Positions 27,601 through 36,642 of a DNA stretch of 59,866 nt are shown piece after piece (the stretch's first letter is position 1; each line of letters opens with the position of its first letter). A model generated the notes under the pieces. That model searched no databases. It saw nothing but the letters and a program-made list of their open reading frames with translations, and had not been told where the DNA came from. The DNA comes from Bacteroidales bacterium (GTDB lineage Bacteria > Bacteroidota > Bacteroidia > Bacteroidales > PUMT01): the NCBI GenBank assembly GCA_007132715.1, contig SLOE01000014.1:1-59866 (forward strand). The letters run 5' to 3'. A program made the position numbers and the translations under genes.

Positions 27601-27702
27601 CAAAAAAGACTCTACCACAGATATCCTGTCCTTCTTGTTGCTTTCAGGACGGGCAATGATGGCGAAAAGCTGCATTAAAGCTCTCAGGATTTGTTGACTC
27701 AT
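24610..27702 (-). CDS. ABCG-like transporter with TerB-like and FHA-like N-terminal domains
   Basis: The 1030-residue protein is an ATPase-permease fusion. Residues 1-140 form a helical TerB-like domain. Residues about 150-235 are beta-rich and FHA-like. The ABC domain has Walker A GSSGSGKST (about 280), signature ISGGQRKRLNIAL (about 390), Walker B ILFLDEPTSGLS and the H-loop VLHQPSS. A linker carries a CHAC pair. Membrane helices begin near 590. A charged helical insert of about 170 residues (about 790-965) lies before the last membrane segment. The order ATPase then permease matches the ABCG/White type. It is convergent with siaB-siaC. The cargo is unknown. Confidence 0.85.
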   Translation of the reverse strand: MSQQILRALMQLFAIIARPESNKKDRISVVESFLKRQLSKELVDEYLTVFDNYYEIHQEKAGGEIKKKKRTSSSSVRVLVICTKINEELNQRQKIIVFVNLLEFVKSDSEVISDQEYEFLDTVALSFNISGDEYENMKNFVLQPFENIPRSGSILVVDGNREFSCGETRHIYREAIEGQIRVLSVTDVNMYLVRYIGESEMYLNSQLIQQDKVYVFDSGTSIRNPRIKPVYFSDVVSTFSPHLTESKIIFEARNIEYRFRGGNIGLQRLSFTEESGRMIGIMGSSGSGKSTLLNVLNGSLMPYRGEVLVNNIDIHREQEEIEGLIGHVSQDDLLIEELTVYQNLYYNAKLCFDHYTEEKTVKTVNNLLQQLGLYDIRNIQVGSPLNKKISGGQRKRLNIALELIREPAILFLDEPTSGLSSRDSENILDLLKELALKGKLIFVVLHQPSSDIFKMFDNLLILDTGGFLIYSGDPVDAIIYFKSHVQHANWNESECHACGNVNPEQLFNIIETNVLDEFGKQTHSRKISPWEWAYYQLQHSLKNEKRLPVHIGLPEVSFRIPDKFRQFLVFVKRDMLSKIANRQYMFINFLEAPVLAFLLSFIIKYRDVNVATTSGYTFAGNLNVPVYIFMSVIVAIFIGLTVSAEEIIKDRKILKREAFLNLSWSSYLFSKIVVLFGISAIQALLFVLVGNSIIEIRGMYFEYWLVLFSAWCFSNVMGLIISDSFKTVVTIYILIPFLVIPQLILSGIIVKFEELNPSISSPSHIPLYGEIITARWAYEALAVHQFTNNPFEYEFYPYNKAMSRAEYMNNFWLRNLQNKLDFCRRNLGNPAAGERLESNFRLLVNELSREQERNRQIEAGKDFRSFTGTVPDKEFIEAADNYLALLNRFYIHLYNSANNEKDRIITEYHQTDEGREQFLERRNRYYNEALSDLVRNSREVTRIIEYNYRLHQRIDPVYRDPEGRFVKSHFYSPEKRVLGRTYGTLWVNTAVIWVMTVILFLALYFRLLKKMLEWFEDKPGVLKKLKKATA

Positions 27703-27711
27703 GATTCAGGA

Positions 27712-27749
27712 TGGCGATAGATTATTTGACAAATCATCTTTTGGCGATA
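27712..27749 (-). promoter_or_regulatory. Operator-like palindrome upstream of the ABC transporter gene
   Basis: ATTTG-A-CAAAT (27724-27734) is a perfect inverted repeat that extends to 19 bp with one mismatch. Two direct copies of TGGCGATA flank it at 27712-27719 and 27742-27749. It lies within 50 bp of the transporter start. A binding site for a regulator is plausible but not shown. Confidence 0.3.
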
Positions 27750-27914
27750 ATGCAATAAAAATAGAAAATTAATTCATTAAATCCAACGCGCCTGTTAATG
27801 CTGCAGTTATTCTCAGGGAAGTGTAATTGATGAGGCAGACTTCTTGGATGATCCCTGTCCAATTATTATATTGCAGGCTCCAGCTAAACATAATACTAAC
27901 CTAATCCTTTTATC

Positions 27915-28778
27915 ATGAGATTATCTGCGTTTTTACTGCTTCTGGCTGTATTTTCAGCCGGAGCACAGAACCTGCCCGTAAAATGGGAGGAGCTTGTTAC
28001 CAGTGACTGGGATGAAGCTCTTAAAAGGTCAGGATATACATGTATCCTGCCGATGGGAGTACTCGAGAAGCACGGCCCGCATGCACCAATGGGCTCTGAT
28101 TTAATCCATGCGCGTGAATGGGCCGAGCGTGCTGCAAAAATTGAATATGCCGTCGTATTTCCCGAGTTTATTTACGGCCAGGTTTATGAGGCCATGCATC
28201 AGCCCGGAACATTCACCATCCCCAGCGATCTTATGTGGTCGCTTCTGCAGGCAACGGTTGATGAGATAGCACGAAACGGGTTTAAGAGAATTCTGATCCT
28301 TAACGGTCACGGAGGCAATAATCATTTTATCAGGTACTTTATACAGGCCCAGCTTGAAAAGAGACGCGATTTTGCTGTTTACCTGCATACACCCTCTTCT
28401 GATCCTGAACTCAATGAAAAGATCAGGCAGATGCGTAAATCAGACCCCTCATATGACGGACATGCAGGGGAACGTGAGACATCAACCCTTCTCTACCTTC
28501 GTCCCGATCTTGTTCTGCAGGAACGAGCTGATGATGAATCGGGTAAGAACCAGGCAAGGCTGAATCTGCCTGACCTGTATACCGGGATATGGTGGTATGC
28601 CAGCTATCCAAATCATTATGCCGGGGAAGGGTCTGCCGGATCCTATAAACTGGGTAAGCTGATAACAGATTACCAGGTTGAAACTATTGTAAGAAATCTG
28701 AGGGTGATCAAAAATGATGAAAAAACCCTTGAGCTGCAGAATGAGTTTTATGACAGGATTGAGAAGGGATTCAGATAA
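27915..28778 (+). CDS. Creatininase-family amidohydrolase, exported
   Basis: Creatininase-family enzymes are metal-dependent amidohydrolases acting on cyclic or open amides. The 287-residue protein has a signal peptide (AFLLLLAVFSAGAQ), so it should work outside the cytoplasm. The metal-binding motifs are intact: GVLEKHGPHAPMGSD (about 43-57), LNGHGGNNHF (about 133-142), and the Glu in HAGERETS (about 185). It precedes a MATE exporter gene by 13 bp, and the two may be one transcript. Its substrate cannot be named. Creatinine itself is unlikely given the family's breadth. Confidence 0.88.
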   Translation: MRLSAFLLLLAVFSAGAQNLPVKWEELVTSDWDEALKRSGYTCILPMGVLEKHGPHAPMGSDLIHAREWAERAAKIEYAVVFPEFIYGQVYEAMHQPGTFTIPSDLMWSLLQATVDEIARNGFKRILILNGHGGNNHFIRYFIQAQLEKRRDFAVYLHTPSSDPELNEKIRQMRKSDPSYDGHAGERETSTLLYLRPDLVLQERADDESGKNQARLNLPDLYTGIWWYASYPNHYAGEGSAGSYKLGKLITDYQVETIVRNLRVIKNDEKTLELQNEFYDRIEKGFR

Positions 28779-28791
28779 CACGTGACAGGCG

Positions 28792-30129
28792 TTGGCTGAA
28801 TTGATCTCAAACAGGAAAATCTGGAATATAGCCTATCCGATTATCCTCGGAAGTGTCGCGCAGAATTTCATTAATGTCATTGATACTGCATTCCTTGGAC
28901 GGCTGGGTGAAGCAGAGCTGGGGGCTGCTGCCATCGGGGGCGTATTTTATCTTGTGGTCATTATGTTCGGATACGGTTTGGGTCTTGGTACCCAGATCAT
29001 GGTAGCCAGGAGGGCAGGCGAGCAAAGAGAAAACCGTACAGGAATTGTTGTTGAGCACTCCGTGGTCACACTGTTCGTTCTGTCTGTTCTTGTTTTCGGT
29101 CTGATAAAGTTTCTCTCACCCTCCTTTTTCTCGGCTATCATCACTTCACCCCGGATACAGGGGTTGACTGATGATTATGTTCAGATCCGTTCATGGGGGA
29201 TCTTTTTTGCTTTCATAAACATGGGGTTCAATGCGTTTTTTATAGGTACGGCGCGAACCCGTGTGATCACCTTGTCAACTACCTTCATGGCAGTTGTAAA
29301 TATCATTCTGGACTGGCTGCTGATCTTCGGGAACATGGGGTTCCCGGCAATGGGCATAAAAGGGGCGGCACTGGCATCTGTCCTTTCTGAGGTATCGGCT
29401 TCTGTTTTCATGGTCATATATACTGTTTCTTTCTCAAATACCCGAAGGTACGGACTGTTCAGCTTCAATAGGTTTAACAGGCATCTGTGGATGCGGCTTA
29501 TCGGTATATCACTTCCGGTAATGGTCCAGAATGTCATATCTCTTGCTGTTTGGTTTGCGTTTTTTGTGTTTGTGGAGAAGATGGGGGAAACCGAACTGGC
29601 CGTTTCAAACATTATCAGAAGCGTCTATGTTATACTTATGATACCAATATGGGGGTTCTCTGCTGCATCAAATACCATGGTGAGTTTTCTGATCGGCAGG
29701 GGGCGGGAGAATGAAGTAGTGCGTTTGGTCTTTCGTATATCCTGGCTTTGTCTCGCAATGGTCTTGCTCTTTGTTGTGGCATGTGTATTGATGCCTGAAA
29801 GTATCATCGGTATTTATACCGATGATCAGGTGCTTGTTGCCAGCTCTCTGCCAGCTCTTTATGTTGTATGCGGAACCGTAATCTGTTTTGCATTTGCCAT
29901 GGTATTTGTCAGTGCTGTTTCCGGTACGGGCCGGACAAAGGTGGCCCTCGTTATTGAAATGGCCGTTATAGGGGTATACCTGGTTGCAGCTTATGCCTTT
30001 TCAAGTGTATTCATGTTCCCTGTTGCAGTGGTCTGGACAGTTGAGTTTATCTATGCCGGACTGATCTTTATCCTGTCGTATATCTACCTGCGCTATGGCA
30101 AATGGCGCGAAAACCCGCTCCAGCTTTAG
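28792..30129 (+). CDS. MATE family efflux transporter
   Basis: This inner-membrane exporter has 445 residues and about 12 hydrophobic segments, the normal MATE topology. The family signature at the N-terminus (IAYPIILGSVAQNFINVIDTAF) and the repeated half later in the protein (ISLPVMVQNVISLAVWFAFF) are clear. MATE proteins expel drugs or metabolites using a sodium or proton gradient. The start is TTG at 28792, 13 bp after the creatininase stop. A second TTG three codons later is also possible. The substrate is unknown. Confidence 0.9.
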   Translation: MAELISNRKIWNIAYPIILGSVAQNFINVIDTAFLGRLGEAELGAAAIGGVFYLVVIMFGYGLGLGTQIMVARRAGEQRENRTGIVVEHSVVTLFVLSVLVFGLIKFLSPSFFSAIITSPRIQGLTDDYVQIRSWGIFFAFINMGFNAFFIGTARTRVITLSTTFMAVVNIILDWLLIFGNMGFPAMGIKGAALASVLSEVSASVFMVIYTVSFSNTRRYGLFSFNRFNRHLWMRLIGISLPVMVQNVISLAVWFAFFVFVEKMGETELAVSNIIRSVYVILMIPIWGFSAASNTMVSFLIGRGRENEVVRLVFRISWLCLAMVLLFVVACVLMPESIIGIYTDDQVLVASSLPALYVVCGTVICFAFAMVFVSAVSGTGRTKVALVIEMAVIGVYLVAAYAFSSVFMFPVAVVWTVEFIYAGLIFILSYIYLRYGKWRENPLQL

Positions 30130-30357
30130 GCCTGAACTGAACAACTGACCGTTTTACAGGAATATATTGTCCGTGTACAGGTGCCGGGCTTCCTCTTGCC
30201 GCAATTATGCATTATCAGGTGTCATATTGACATGATTTAAAGAGTCTTGGGCGCCACAATGGCATGTTGCTGATCTGTTTTAAAGACCGGCAGTGATTTT
30301 GATGGACCATAGAAACAGTTGTAACATTTCTAATATTACCAAATTACCGGAAAAGGT

Positions 30358-32955
30358 ATGGACTTAAACAAATTCACGATAAAATCGCAGGAAGCCCTTC
30401 AGCAGGCTTTCTCTATTGCAGCCGGATATGGTCATCAGGCGGTTGATACGGGCCATATAATGAAGGCTCTTCTGAATGCTGATGAGCATGTGACAGATTT
30501 CATACTCAAGAAGCTGAACGTAAATGCGGCAAATTTTTCCAAAGTGGTCGATAAGATCATTGAATCTTACCCCAAGGTTTCGGGTGGTGACCAGTACCTC
30601 TCTTCCGGGGCATCTTCAGCTTTGCAGAAGGCAATGACAGGATCCCGCGAAGCCGGCGACGAGTATGTTTCGATAGAGCATCTGCTGACGGGATTATTTA
30701 TGGCGGGTGACCAGGTTTCGCAAGTTATGAAGGACAGTGGGATAACAGCCGGTGATCTGAACAAGGCTATAGCCGAACTCAGGAAAGGGGGCAAAGCCAC
30801 AAGCCAGTCCGCCGAAAACAGCTTCAACGCTCTTAACCGTTTTGCCATTAATCTTAATGAAATGGCACGTGCCGGCAGACTCGACCCTGTTATCGGAAGG
30901 GATGATGAGATCAGGCGTATACTGCAGATATTGTCCAGGCGGACCAAAAACAATCCCATCCTTATAGGTGAACCCGGTGTAGGTAAAACTGCAATAGCTG
31001 AAGGACTTGCCCACAGGATAGTTGATGGGGATGTGCCCGACAACCTGAAAACAAAGCAGGTCTATTCACTTGACATGGGAGCCCTGGTAGCTGGGGCAAA
31101 ATACAAGGGAGAGTTTGAGGAGCGGCTGAAGGCTGTGATTAAGGAAGTTGTTGCAGCGGCGGGTGAAATTGTCATGTTCATTGATGAGATACACACCCTT
31201 GTTGGCGCCGGGAAGAGCGAGGGTGCAATGGATGCGGCGAATATCCTCAAGCCTGCACTTGCGCGCGGAGAACTACGGGCGATAGGTGCCACCACGCTTA
31301 ATGAGTACCAGAAGTATTTTGAAAAGGATAAGGCGCTTGAAAGAAGGTTCCAGTTAGTTATTGTTGATGAACCGGATGTTATGAGTGCAATTTCCATTCT
31401 GAGGGGGCTTAAGGAGAGATACGAGGCGCACCACAAGGTCAGGATCAAGGATGATGCCATTATTTCGGCCGTTGAGCTCTCGCACAGGTATATAACAGAA
31501 AGATTCCTGCCCGATAAGGCAATAGACCTGATAGATGAAGCTGCATCAAAACTGCGGCTGGAAATGAATTCGGTGCCTGAAAATATAGATGAGATCGAGA
31601 GAAGGATAAAACAGGTTGAGATCGAAAAGGAAGCAATCAAGCGTGAGGGGAACAAGGCCAAAGCATCGGAGTTGTCTGCTACTCTCGCCAATCTGAGTGA
31701 AGAGAGAAATCGTCTCAGGGCGGCATGGGAGAATGAACGAAAACTGATAAGCGGGATTCAGAAACACAAGGAAGCCATAGAGAATATGAAGCTGGAAGCA
31801 GTTAAGGCTGAAAGGCAGGGCGATTACGGAAAAGTAGCCGAGCTGAGGTATGGCCGGATAAAGGAGGCTGAGGAGGAAATTGCTGAACTGAACAGCGAGC
31901 TTAGAGAATTGCAGGGCGAGGATGCCCTGATCAGGGAAGAGGTCGATTCGGAGGATATAGCCGAGATAGTGGCAAGATGGACCGGCATACCGGTCAGCCG
32001 TATGCTGCAGAGTGAGAGAGAAAAGCTGATGTCGCTGGAGGCAGAGCTGCACAATCGTGTCGTGGGACAGGACGAAGCGCTTCAGGCTGTTTCAGATGCA
32101 GTAAGGCGAAGCAGGGCCGGATTACAGGATTCAAGGCGACCTGTTGGATCATTTATTTTCCTGGGATCGACCGGCGTGGGTAAAACCGAGCTGGCAAGAG
32201 CGCTGGCCGAATTTCTTTTTGATGATGAGAACCTGATGACCCGGATAGATATGTCTGAGTACCAGGAGCGACACTCGGTGTCAAGGCTTATCGGTGCACC
32301 ACCTGGATATGTAGGTTATGATGAGGGAGGACAGCTGACAGAAGCAGTAAGGAGAAAGCCATATTCGGTAGTGCTGCTCGATGAGATCGAAAAGGCACAC
32401 CCTGATGTGTTCAATATTCTTCTCCAGGTGCTTGATGACGGGCGGCTCACTGATAACAAGGGCAGGGTGGTAAATTTCAGGAACACCATAATCATAATGA
32501 CATCAAATGCCGGATCGGAGATCATTCAGGCCAATTACGAAAAGCTGAACGGCATGGACAGGGACGAGGTGTTCGAGAAATCAAGTAAAGAGGTTTTTGC
32601 GCTGCTTCGGCGGACTATAAGGCCTGAGTTCCTGAACCGCGTTGACGACATAATAATGTTTAAGCCACTTGAGCAGGATGAGGTGCGCCAGATAGTGCTG
32701 CTTCAGTTCGAAAACGTGAAAAAGATGCTGCGGGCAAACAATGTAGAGGCTGAAATTACAGAAAAGGCAGTAGACCTTCTTACCCGGCTCGGTTATGATC
32801 CCCAGTATGGGGCAAGGCCTGTGAGGAGAGTGATGCAGAAACAGATACTCAATGAATTGTCACGGCAGATAGTTGCAGGGAAAGTTGACAGGGACCAAAA
32901 ACTTATAATCGATGCTGAGGCGGGTAAACTGCTTTTCATGAACAGCGGGGACTGA
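30358..32955 (+). CDS. clpB: ATP-dependent chaperone ClpB
   Basis: ClpB pulls proteins out of aggregates with DnaK. At 865 residues it is full-length. The order is the Clp N-terminal repeat domain (1-150), AAA1 with Walker A GEPGVGKT (about 204) and MFIDEIHTL, a coiled-coil middle domain (about 400-530) and AAA2 with GSTGVGKT (about 602) and [12 protein letters not shown]. The presence of the long middle domain separates it from ClpA and ClpC. The 228-bp upstream region shows no CIRCE-type repeat and no convincing TAnnTTTG box, so heat control cannot be read from sequence. Confidence 0.97.
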   Translation: MDLNKFTIKSQEALQQAFSIAAGYGHQAVDTGHIMKALLNADEHVTDFILKKLNVNAANFSKVVDKIIESYPKVSGGDQYLSSGASSALQKAMTGSREAGDEYVSIEHLLTGLFMAGDQVSQVMKDSGITAGDLNKAIAELRKGGKATSQSAENSFNALNRFAINLNEMARAGRLDPVIGRDDEIRRILQILSRRTKNNPILIGEPGVGKTAIAEGLAHRIVDGDVPDNLKTKQVYSLDMGALVAGAKYKGEFEERLKAVIKEVVAAAGEIVMFIDEIHTLVGAGKSEGAMDAANILKPALARGELRAIGATTLNEYQKYFEKDKALERRFQLVIVDEPDVMSAISILRGLKERYEAHHKVRIKDDAIISAVELSHRYITERFLPDKAIDLIDEAASKLRLEMNSVPENIDEIERRIKQVEIEKEAIKREGNKAKASELSATLANLSEERNRLRAAWENERKLISGIQKHKEAIENMKLEAVKAERQGDYGKVAELRYGRIKEAEEEIAELNSELRELQGEDALIREEVDSEDIAEIVARWTGIPVSRMLQSEREKLMSLEAELHNRVVGQDEALQAVSDAVRRSRAGLQDSRRPVGSFIFLGSTGVGKTELARALAEFLFDDENLMTRIDMSEYQERHSVSRLIGAPPGYVGYDEGGQLTEAVRRKPYSVVLLDEIEKAHPDVFNILLQVLDDGRLTDNKGRVVNFRNTIIIMTSNAGSEIIQANYEKLNGMDRDEVFEKSSKEVFALLRRTIRPEFLNRVDDIIMFKPLEQDEVRQIVLLQFENVKKMLRANNVEAEITEKAVDLLTRLGYDPQYGARPVRRVMQKQILNELSRQIVAGKVDRDQKLIIDAEAGKLLFMNSGD

Positions 32956-33065
32956 TAACCCTGTTATTTCCGGTTTTAGCATCATATCGGATTAAAGTGT
33001 TTTGACGGCCTTTTATCCTGAATACCCTGCTGAATTATATCTTGATTAAGGTGGCTTTTTCGGGT

Positions 33066-33416
33066 TTATAGTGTTCCGGTGATTTTCTTAAGCTCCTCTA
33101 TGGATAGTGTGAACTGCCTGGTGATGTTTTCAACAAAATCGCCGTAAAGATGCTTGTTTCGTCCCTCTCTGGCAATATTTTCCAGCTCCCTGAGGTCTTC
33201 TGCGATCTTGTTTGCTCCCATTATCTGGGCCGAAGCTTTTGCTTTGTGGGCAAGCTTCCCAAGTGCTTCCCCGTCGCCTGTCTCAAGATACCGGTGCATG
33301 CGTTCCAGATAGCCTGGTATCTCACTGGTGTAGATATCAATCATCTCCTTCATCATTTTCCTGTCACCACCTGACATTTCTTTCAGATAATCAAGGTTTA
33401 TATACTCAAATTCCAT
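33066..33416 (-). CDS. Hpt domain-containing phosphotransfer protein
   Basis: The 116-residue protein is a single four-helix histidine phosphotransfer domain. The phospho-accepting His lies in KLAHKAKASAQIMGA (about residue 57), a standard HxxK-type Hpt motif. The upstream helix has the usual IDIYTSEIPGYLERM pattern. It carries no kinase or receiver, so it must relay phosphate between separate hybrid kinases and regulators. No receiver-domain gene is adjacent. The kinase at the left edge of the window is too far away to assign as partner. Confidence 0.9.
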   Translation of the reverse strand: MEFEYINLDYLKEMSGGDRKMMKEMIDIYTSEIPGYLERMHRYLETGDGEALGKLAHKAKASAQIMGANKIAEDLRELENIAREGRNKHLYGDFVENITRQFTLSIEELKKITGTL

Positions 33417-33505
33417 ATAATATCCGGGTTTTAAAACAATTTAACCTTTTATAAAAGTAATGGATTTTTGTGAATTTCATGTACCTTATTCACAGCTATC
33501 TTATT

Positions 33506-33513
33506 TATATTTG
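33506..33513 (+). promoter_or_regulatory. Candidate -7 element for gcvT
   Basis: TATATTTG matches TAnnTTTG about 27 nt before the gcvT ATG. A second match, TACCTTTG at 33521-33528, lies so close to the start that a transcript from it would be almost leaderless. The first is therefore preferred. Confidence 0.5.
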
Positions 33514-33539
33514 CCTTTTTTACCTTTGAAAAGAATTTA

Positions 33540-34661
33540 ATGTATATGAAGAAGACCGTTTTCACCGATGTGCACGTAAAACTTGGTGCGAAGATGCAAC
33601 CGTTCGCCGGGTACATCATGCCGGTTGAATACAGTGGTATAAATGATGAACACCGGACAGTCCGCGAAAAGGCCGGTATATTCGATGTTTCCCATATGGG
33701 TGAATTCTGGGTTAAGGGCCCCGGTGCGTCAGCATTCCTCCAGTATGTAACCAGTAATGATATCAACAGGCTTGACGACAGTATGGTTCAGTATACCTGC
33801 CTGCCAAACGGCAAGGGGGGGATAGTCGACGACCTCCTGGTATACAGGATCGATCCTGAAACGTATATGCTTGTTGTAAATGCATCCAACATCCAAAAAG
33901 ACTGGGACTGGCTCTCATTGCATGCCCGGGAACACGGACTGGAGATTGGGAAGGACCTTTACAATGCCTCTGACGAAATTGCACTTCTTGCAGTCCAGGG
34001 ACCTTTGGCCATGAAGATAATGGAAGAACTAACGGGAGAACCGGTTGGAGGAATGAAATTCTATTCTTTCAGAAAGCTTGATGTTGCGGGGATCAGGAAT
34101 GCCATATTCTCAGTTACTGGATATACAGGTTCAGGCGGATGTGAGATCTATGTCGCAAATGAGGACGGTCCGGCGCTGTGGGATGCAATACTGGATGCAG
34201 GAAGCGGTTATGGTCTCAAGCCTGCGGGACTTGGAGCGAGAGATACCCTGCGCCAGGAGATGGGCTATTGCCTTTACGGGAACGATATTGATGAGACTAC
34301 TTCGCCTATTGAAGCCGGACTTGGCTGGATAACAAAATTTGTTGACGGAAACGGATTTATTGACAGGGATAGGCTGTATCGTCAGAAGACAGGGGGTGTG
34401 ACCCGTAAGCTGGCAGCTTTTGTAATGAAGGAGAGGGGCATTCCCAGGAAGGGTTATGATATTGCCGGTGAAAACGGAACTATTATCGGAAATGTAACAT
34501 CCGGGACCATGTCGCCCATGATGCAAACCGGGATAGGAATGGGTTATGTAACACCTGAATATGCAGGAGAGGGTAAATCAGTCGATATCATTATCCGTAA
34601 TAAACCCGTACGGGCTGAAACAGTAAAACCTCCCATATACAAAGGAGCCTCCGGCAAATGA
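33540..34661 (+). CDS. gcvT: Glycine cleavage system T protein (aminomethyltransferase)
   Basis: GcvT passes the methylene group from aminomethylated H protein to tetrahydrofolate, releasing ammonia. The 373-residue length is normal. Clear family segments are FDVSHMGEFWVKGPGA (about 44-59), GKGGIVDDLLVYRI (about 95-108), FSVTGYTGSGGCEIY and LGARDTLRQEMGYCLYGNDI. It is not next to gcvH or gcvP, so the complex is assembled from scattered genes. Two ATGs at 33540 and 33546 compete as start. ComB follows 39 bp downstream. Confidence 0.95.
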   Translation: MYMKKTVFTDVHVKLGAKMQPFAGYIMPVEYSGINDEHRTVREKAGIFDVSHMGEFWVKGPGASAFLQYVTSNDINRLDDSMVQYTCLPNGKGGIVDDLLVYRIDPETYMLVVNASNIQKDWDWLSLHAREHGLEIGKDLYNASDEIALLAVQGPLAMKIMEELTGEPVGGMKFYSFRKLDVAGIRNAIFSVTGYTGSGGCEIYVANEDGPALWDAILDAGSGYGLKPAGLGARDTLRQEMGYCLYGNDIDETTSPIEAGLGWITKFVDGNGFIDRDRLYRQKTGGVTRKLAAFVMKERGIPRKGYDIAGENGTIIGNVTSGTMSPMMQTGIGMGYVTPEYAGEGKSVDIIIRNKPVRAETVKPPIYKGASGK

Positions 34662-34700
34662 TCTATATAAATGGCGGGCCGTAAACCGGTACTATAAAGA

Positions 34701-35435
34701 ATGCAGAAGCAGGCAATAAAAAACATTGAGGTATGCTTTTCTCCGGCGTTGTACGATTATTACCGTAATGATAACGCCATAGTCGTGGTATCTGATATTC
34801 TCAGAGCAACCACAGCCATCTGTGCGGCATTTGATAATGGGGTCAGGAACCTAATACCTGTGGGCGGAATTGATGAGGCCCGGGAATGGAAAGGAAAGGG
34901 CTATCTTGTTGCTGCCGAGAGGGACGGAATTGTGCTTGATTTTGCCGATTTCGGCAATTCACCGTTTAATTTCCGGCCTGACAGGGTCAGGGGAAAGACC
35001 ATAGTATACAGTACCACCAACGGTACACAGGCCATAATGATGGCCTCAGGCGCAAAGCATGTGGCTGCAGGGGCATTTGTAAATCTCTCCGCACTTGCCG
35101 GTTGGCTCAGGGAGACCGGGTGTGATGTAGTTGTTCTCTGTGCAGGGTGGAAGAACCGGTTCAGCCTGGAGGACAGTGTATTCGCGGGGGCACTTGCAGA
35201 TAAGCTGATCGGATCGGGCAACTTTGCCACAATGTGCGATGCCGCAGTTGCTGCACGTGAATTGTGGCTGACGGCACGGTCAGACCTGGTTGGATATATA
35301 GAGAAGGCGGCGCACCGTCACAGGTTAAAAAAACTGGGACTTGATGATGTACTGGGGTACTGTTTTACTCCCGACAGTACAAATGTCATTCCCGTTCTCA
35401 AAGGGAACATGCTGGTCAGCCTTACAGATTACTGA
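34701..35435 (+). CDS. comB: 2-phosphosulfolactate phosphatase family protein (ComB)
   Basis: ComB removes phosphate from 2-phosphosulfolactate to give sulfolactate, a step first defined in coenzyme M synthesis. The protein has 244 residues. Diagnostic stretches are VVVSDILRATTAICAAF (about 28-44), FGNSPFNF, TIVYSTTNGTQAI and VVLCAGWKNRFSLEDSVFAG. Bacteroidota do not make coenzyme M, so the role here may be in sulfolactate or other sulfonate metabolism. It sits between gcvT and serC on the same strand. The direct substrate is not proven. Confidence 0.9.
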   Translation: MQKQAIKNIEVCFSPALYDYYRNDNAIVVVSDILRATTAICAAFDNGVRNLIPVGGIDEAREWKGKGYLVAAERDGIVLDFADFGNSPFNFRPDRVRGKTIVYSTTNGTQAIMMASGAKHVAAGAFVNLSALAGWLRETGCDVVVLCAGWKNRFSLEDSVFAGALADKLIGSGNFATMCDAAVAARELWLTARSDLVGYIEKAAHRHRLKKLGLDDVLGYCFTPDSTNVIPVLKGNMLVSLTDY

Positions 35436-35554
35436 ATCCTGTTGCCGGTTGTTGAAAATTACTTATAAAAACTTGCAGTTGTCTTACCTATTCTGAGAAA
35501 TAATTTGCAATTTGCGAATCCGTAAAAGAATTAACCATTTAAAACACTCTGCCG

Positions 35555-36628
35555 ATGAAGAAACATAATTTTAGCGCCGGGCCATCGATCCTGGCCCGCG
35601 AGGTAATTGAAAGCACAGCGGAAGCGGTGCTCGATCTGAATGGAATTGGTCTGTCGGTCATGGAAATATCACACAGGGGCAAAGATTTCCAGGCTGTTAT
35701 GGATGAGGCTGTTGCTCTGTTCAAAGAAGTTCTTGGAGTTCCTGACGGCTATGAAGTACTGTTTCTCGGGGGAGGGGCGAGCATGCAGTTCTGCATGGTT
35801 CCCTACAACCTTTTACAGAAAAAAGCAGCTTACCTGGAAACCGGATCATGGGCAAAAAAGGCAATAAAAGAAGCCCGCTATATCGGACCGGTTGAGGTGG
35901 TAGCGAGTTCGGCTGACAAAAACTTCAGTTATATCCCCGAATCATATGATATTCCAGGAGATGCCGACTATTTCCATATTACCACCAATAATACCATTTT
36001 CGGCACTGAGATCCATGAAGATATTGACAGTCCGGTTCCGCTTGTGGCCGATATGTCATCCGACATATTCAGCCGGCCGGTGGATGTATCCAGGTACGGT
36101 ATCATATATGGCGGGGCACAGAAGAATCTTGGTCCTGCCGGTGTTTCTTTCGTTGTTATCAGGAAGGATATCCTTGGCAAGGTTGAACGCAATATTCCCT
36201 CTATGCTGGATTACAGGATACACATAGAGAACGGATCAATGTTCAATACCCCTCCCTGTCTTCCAATATTCACCGTGAGGGAAACACTCAAGTGGTTGAA
36301 GAAGATAGGAGGAGTTTCAAGGATGCAGGAAATCAATACGGGGAAGGCCGGACTGCTTTACGATGCCATTGATAACAGCAGGATATTCGTGGGGACGGCT
36401 GATAAGAGATCCCGGTCGATTATGAATGTCTGCTTTGTGATGAAGGAAGAATACAAGGATCTTGAGGCCGATTTTCTTGCCTTCGCACAGGAAAAAGGCA
36501 TGGTAGGCGTCAAGGGACACAGGTCGGTCGGGGGATTCAGGGCCTCGATATACAATGCATTACCGGTCGAAAGCGTGCAGGCGCTTATCGATTTAATGAA
36601 GGAGTTTGAGAAAACAAAAGTGAAATAA
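35555..36628 (+). CDS. serC: Phosphoserine aminotransferase
   Basis: SerC transaminates 3-phosphohydroxypyruvate to phosphoserine with PLP. The 357-residue length is usual. The N-terminal [14 protein letters not shown] and [13 protein letters not shown] are family hallmarks. The PLP-binding Lys lies in [14 protein letters not shown] (about residue 190). The C-terminal [19 protein letters not shown] binds the substrate phosphate. It is followed 14 bp later by the serA-like gene and then DUF1015, a common Bacteroidota arrangement, so the three are one operon for serine synthesis. Confidence 0.97.
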   Translation: MKKHNFSAGPSILAREVIESTAEAVLDLNGIGLSVMEISHRGKDFQAVMDEAVALFKEVLGVPDGYEVLFLGGGASMQFCMVPYNLLQKKAAYLETGSWAKKAIKEARYIGPVEVVASSADKNFSYIPESYDIPGDADYFHITTNNTIFGTEIHEDIDSPVPLVADMSSDIFSRPVDVSRYGIIYGGAQKNLGPAGVSFVVIRKDILGKVERNIPSMLDYRIHIENGSMFNTPPCLPIFTVRETLKWLKKIGGVSRMQEINTGKAGLLYDAIDNSRIFVGTADKRSRSIMNVCFVMKEEYKDLEADFLAFAQEKGMVGVKGHRSVGGFRASIYNALPVESVQALIDLMKEFEKTKVK

Positions 36629-36642
36629 AAAAATGAATTGTT

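Noticed and set aside
30130-30357. Region before clpB searched for heat-shock elements
   Set aside because: No CIRCE-type inverted repeat and no clear TAnnTTTG box found, so no regulatory feature is called.
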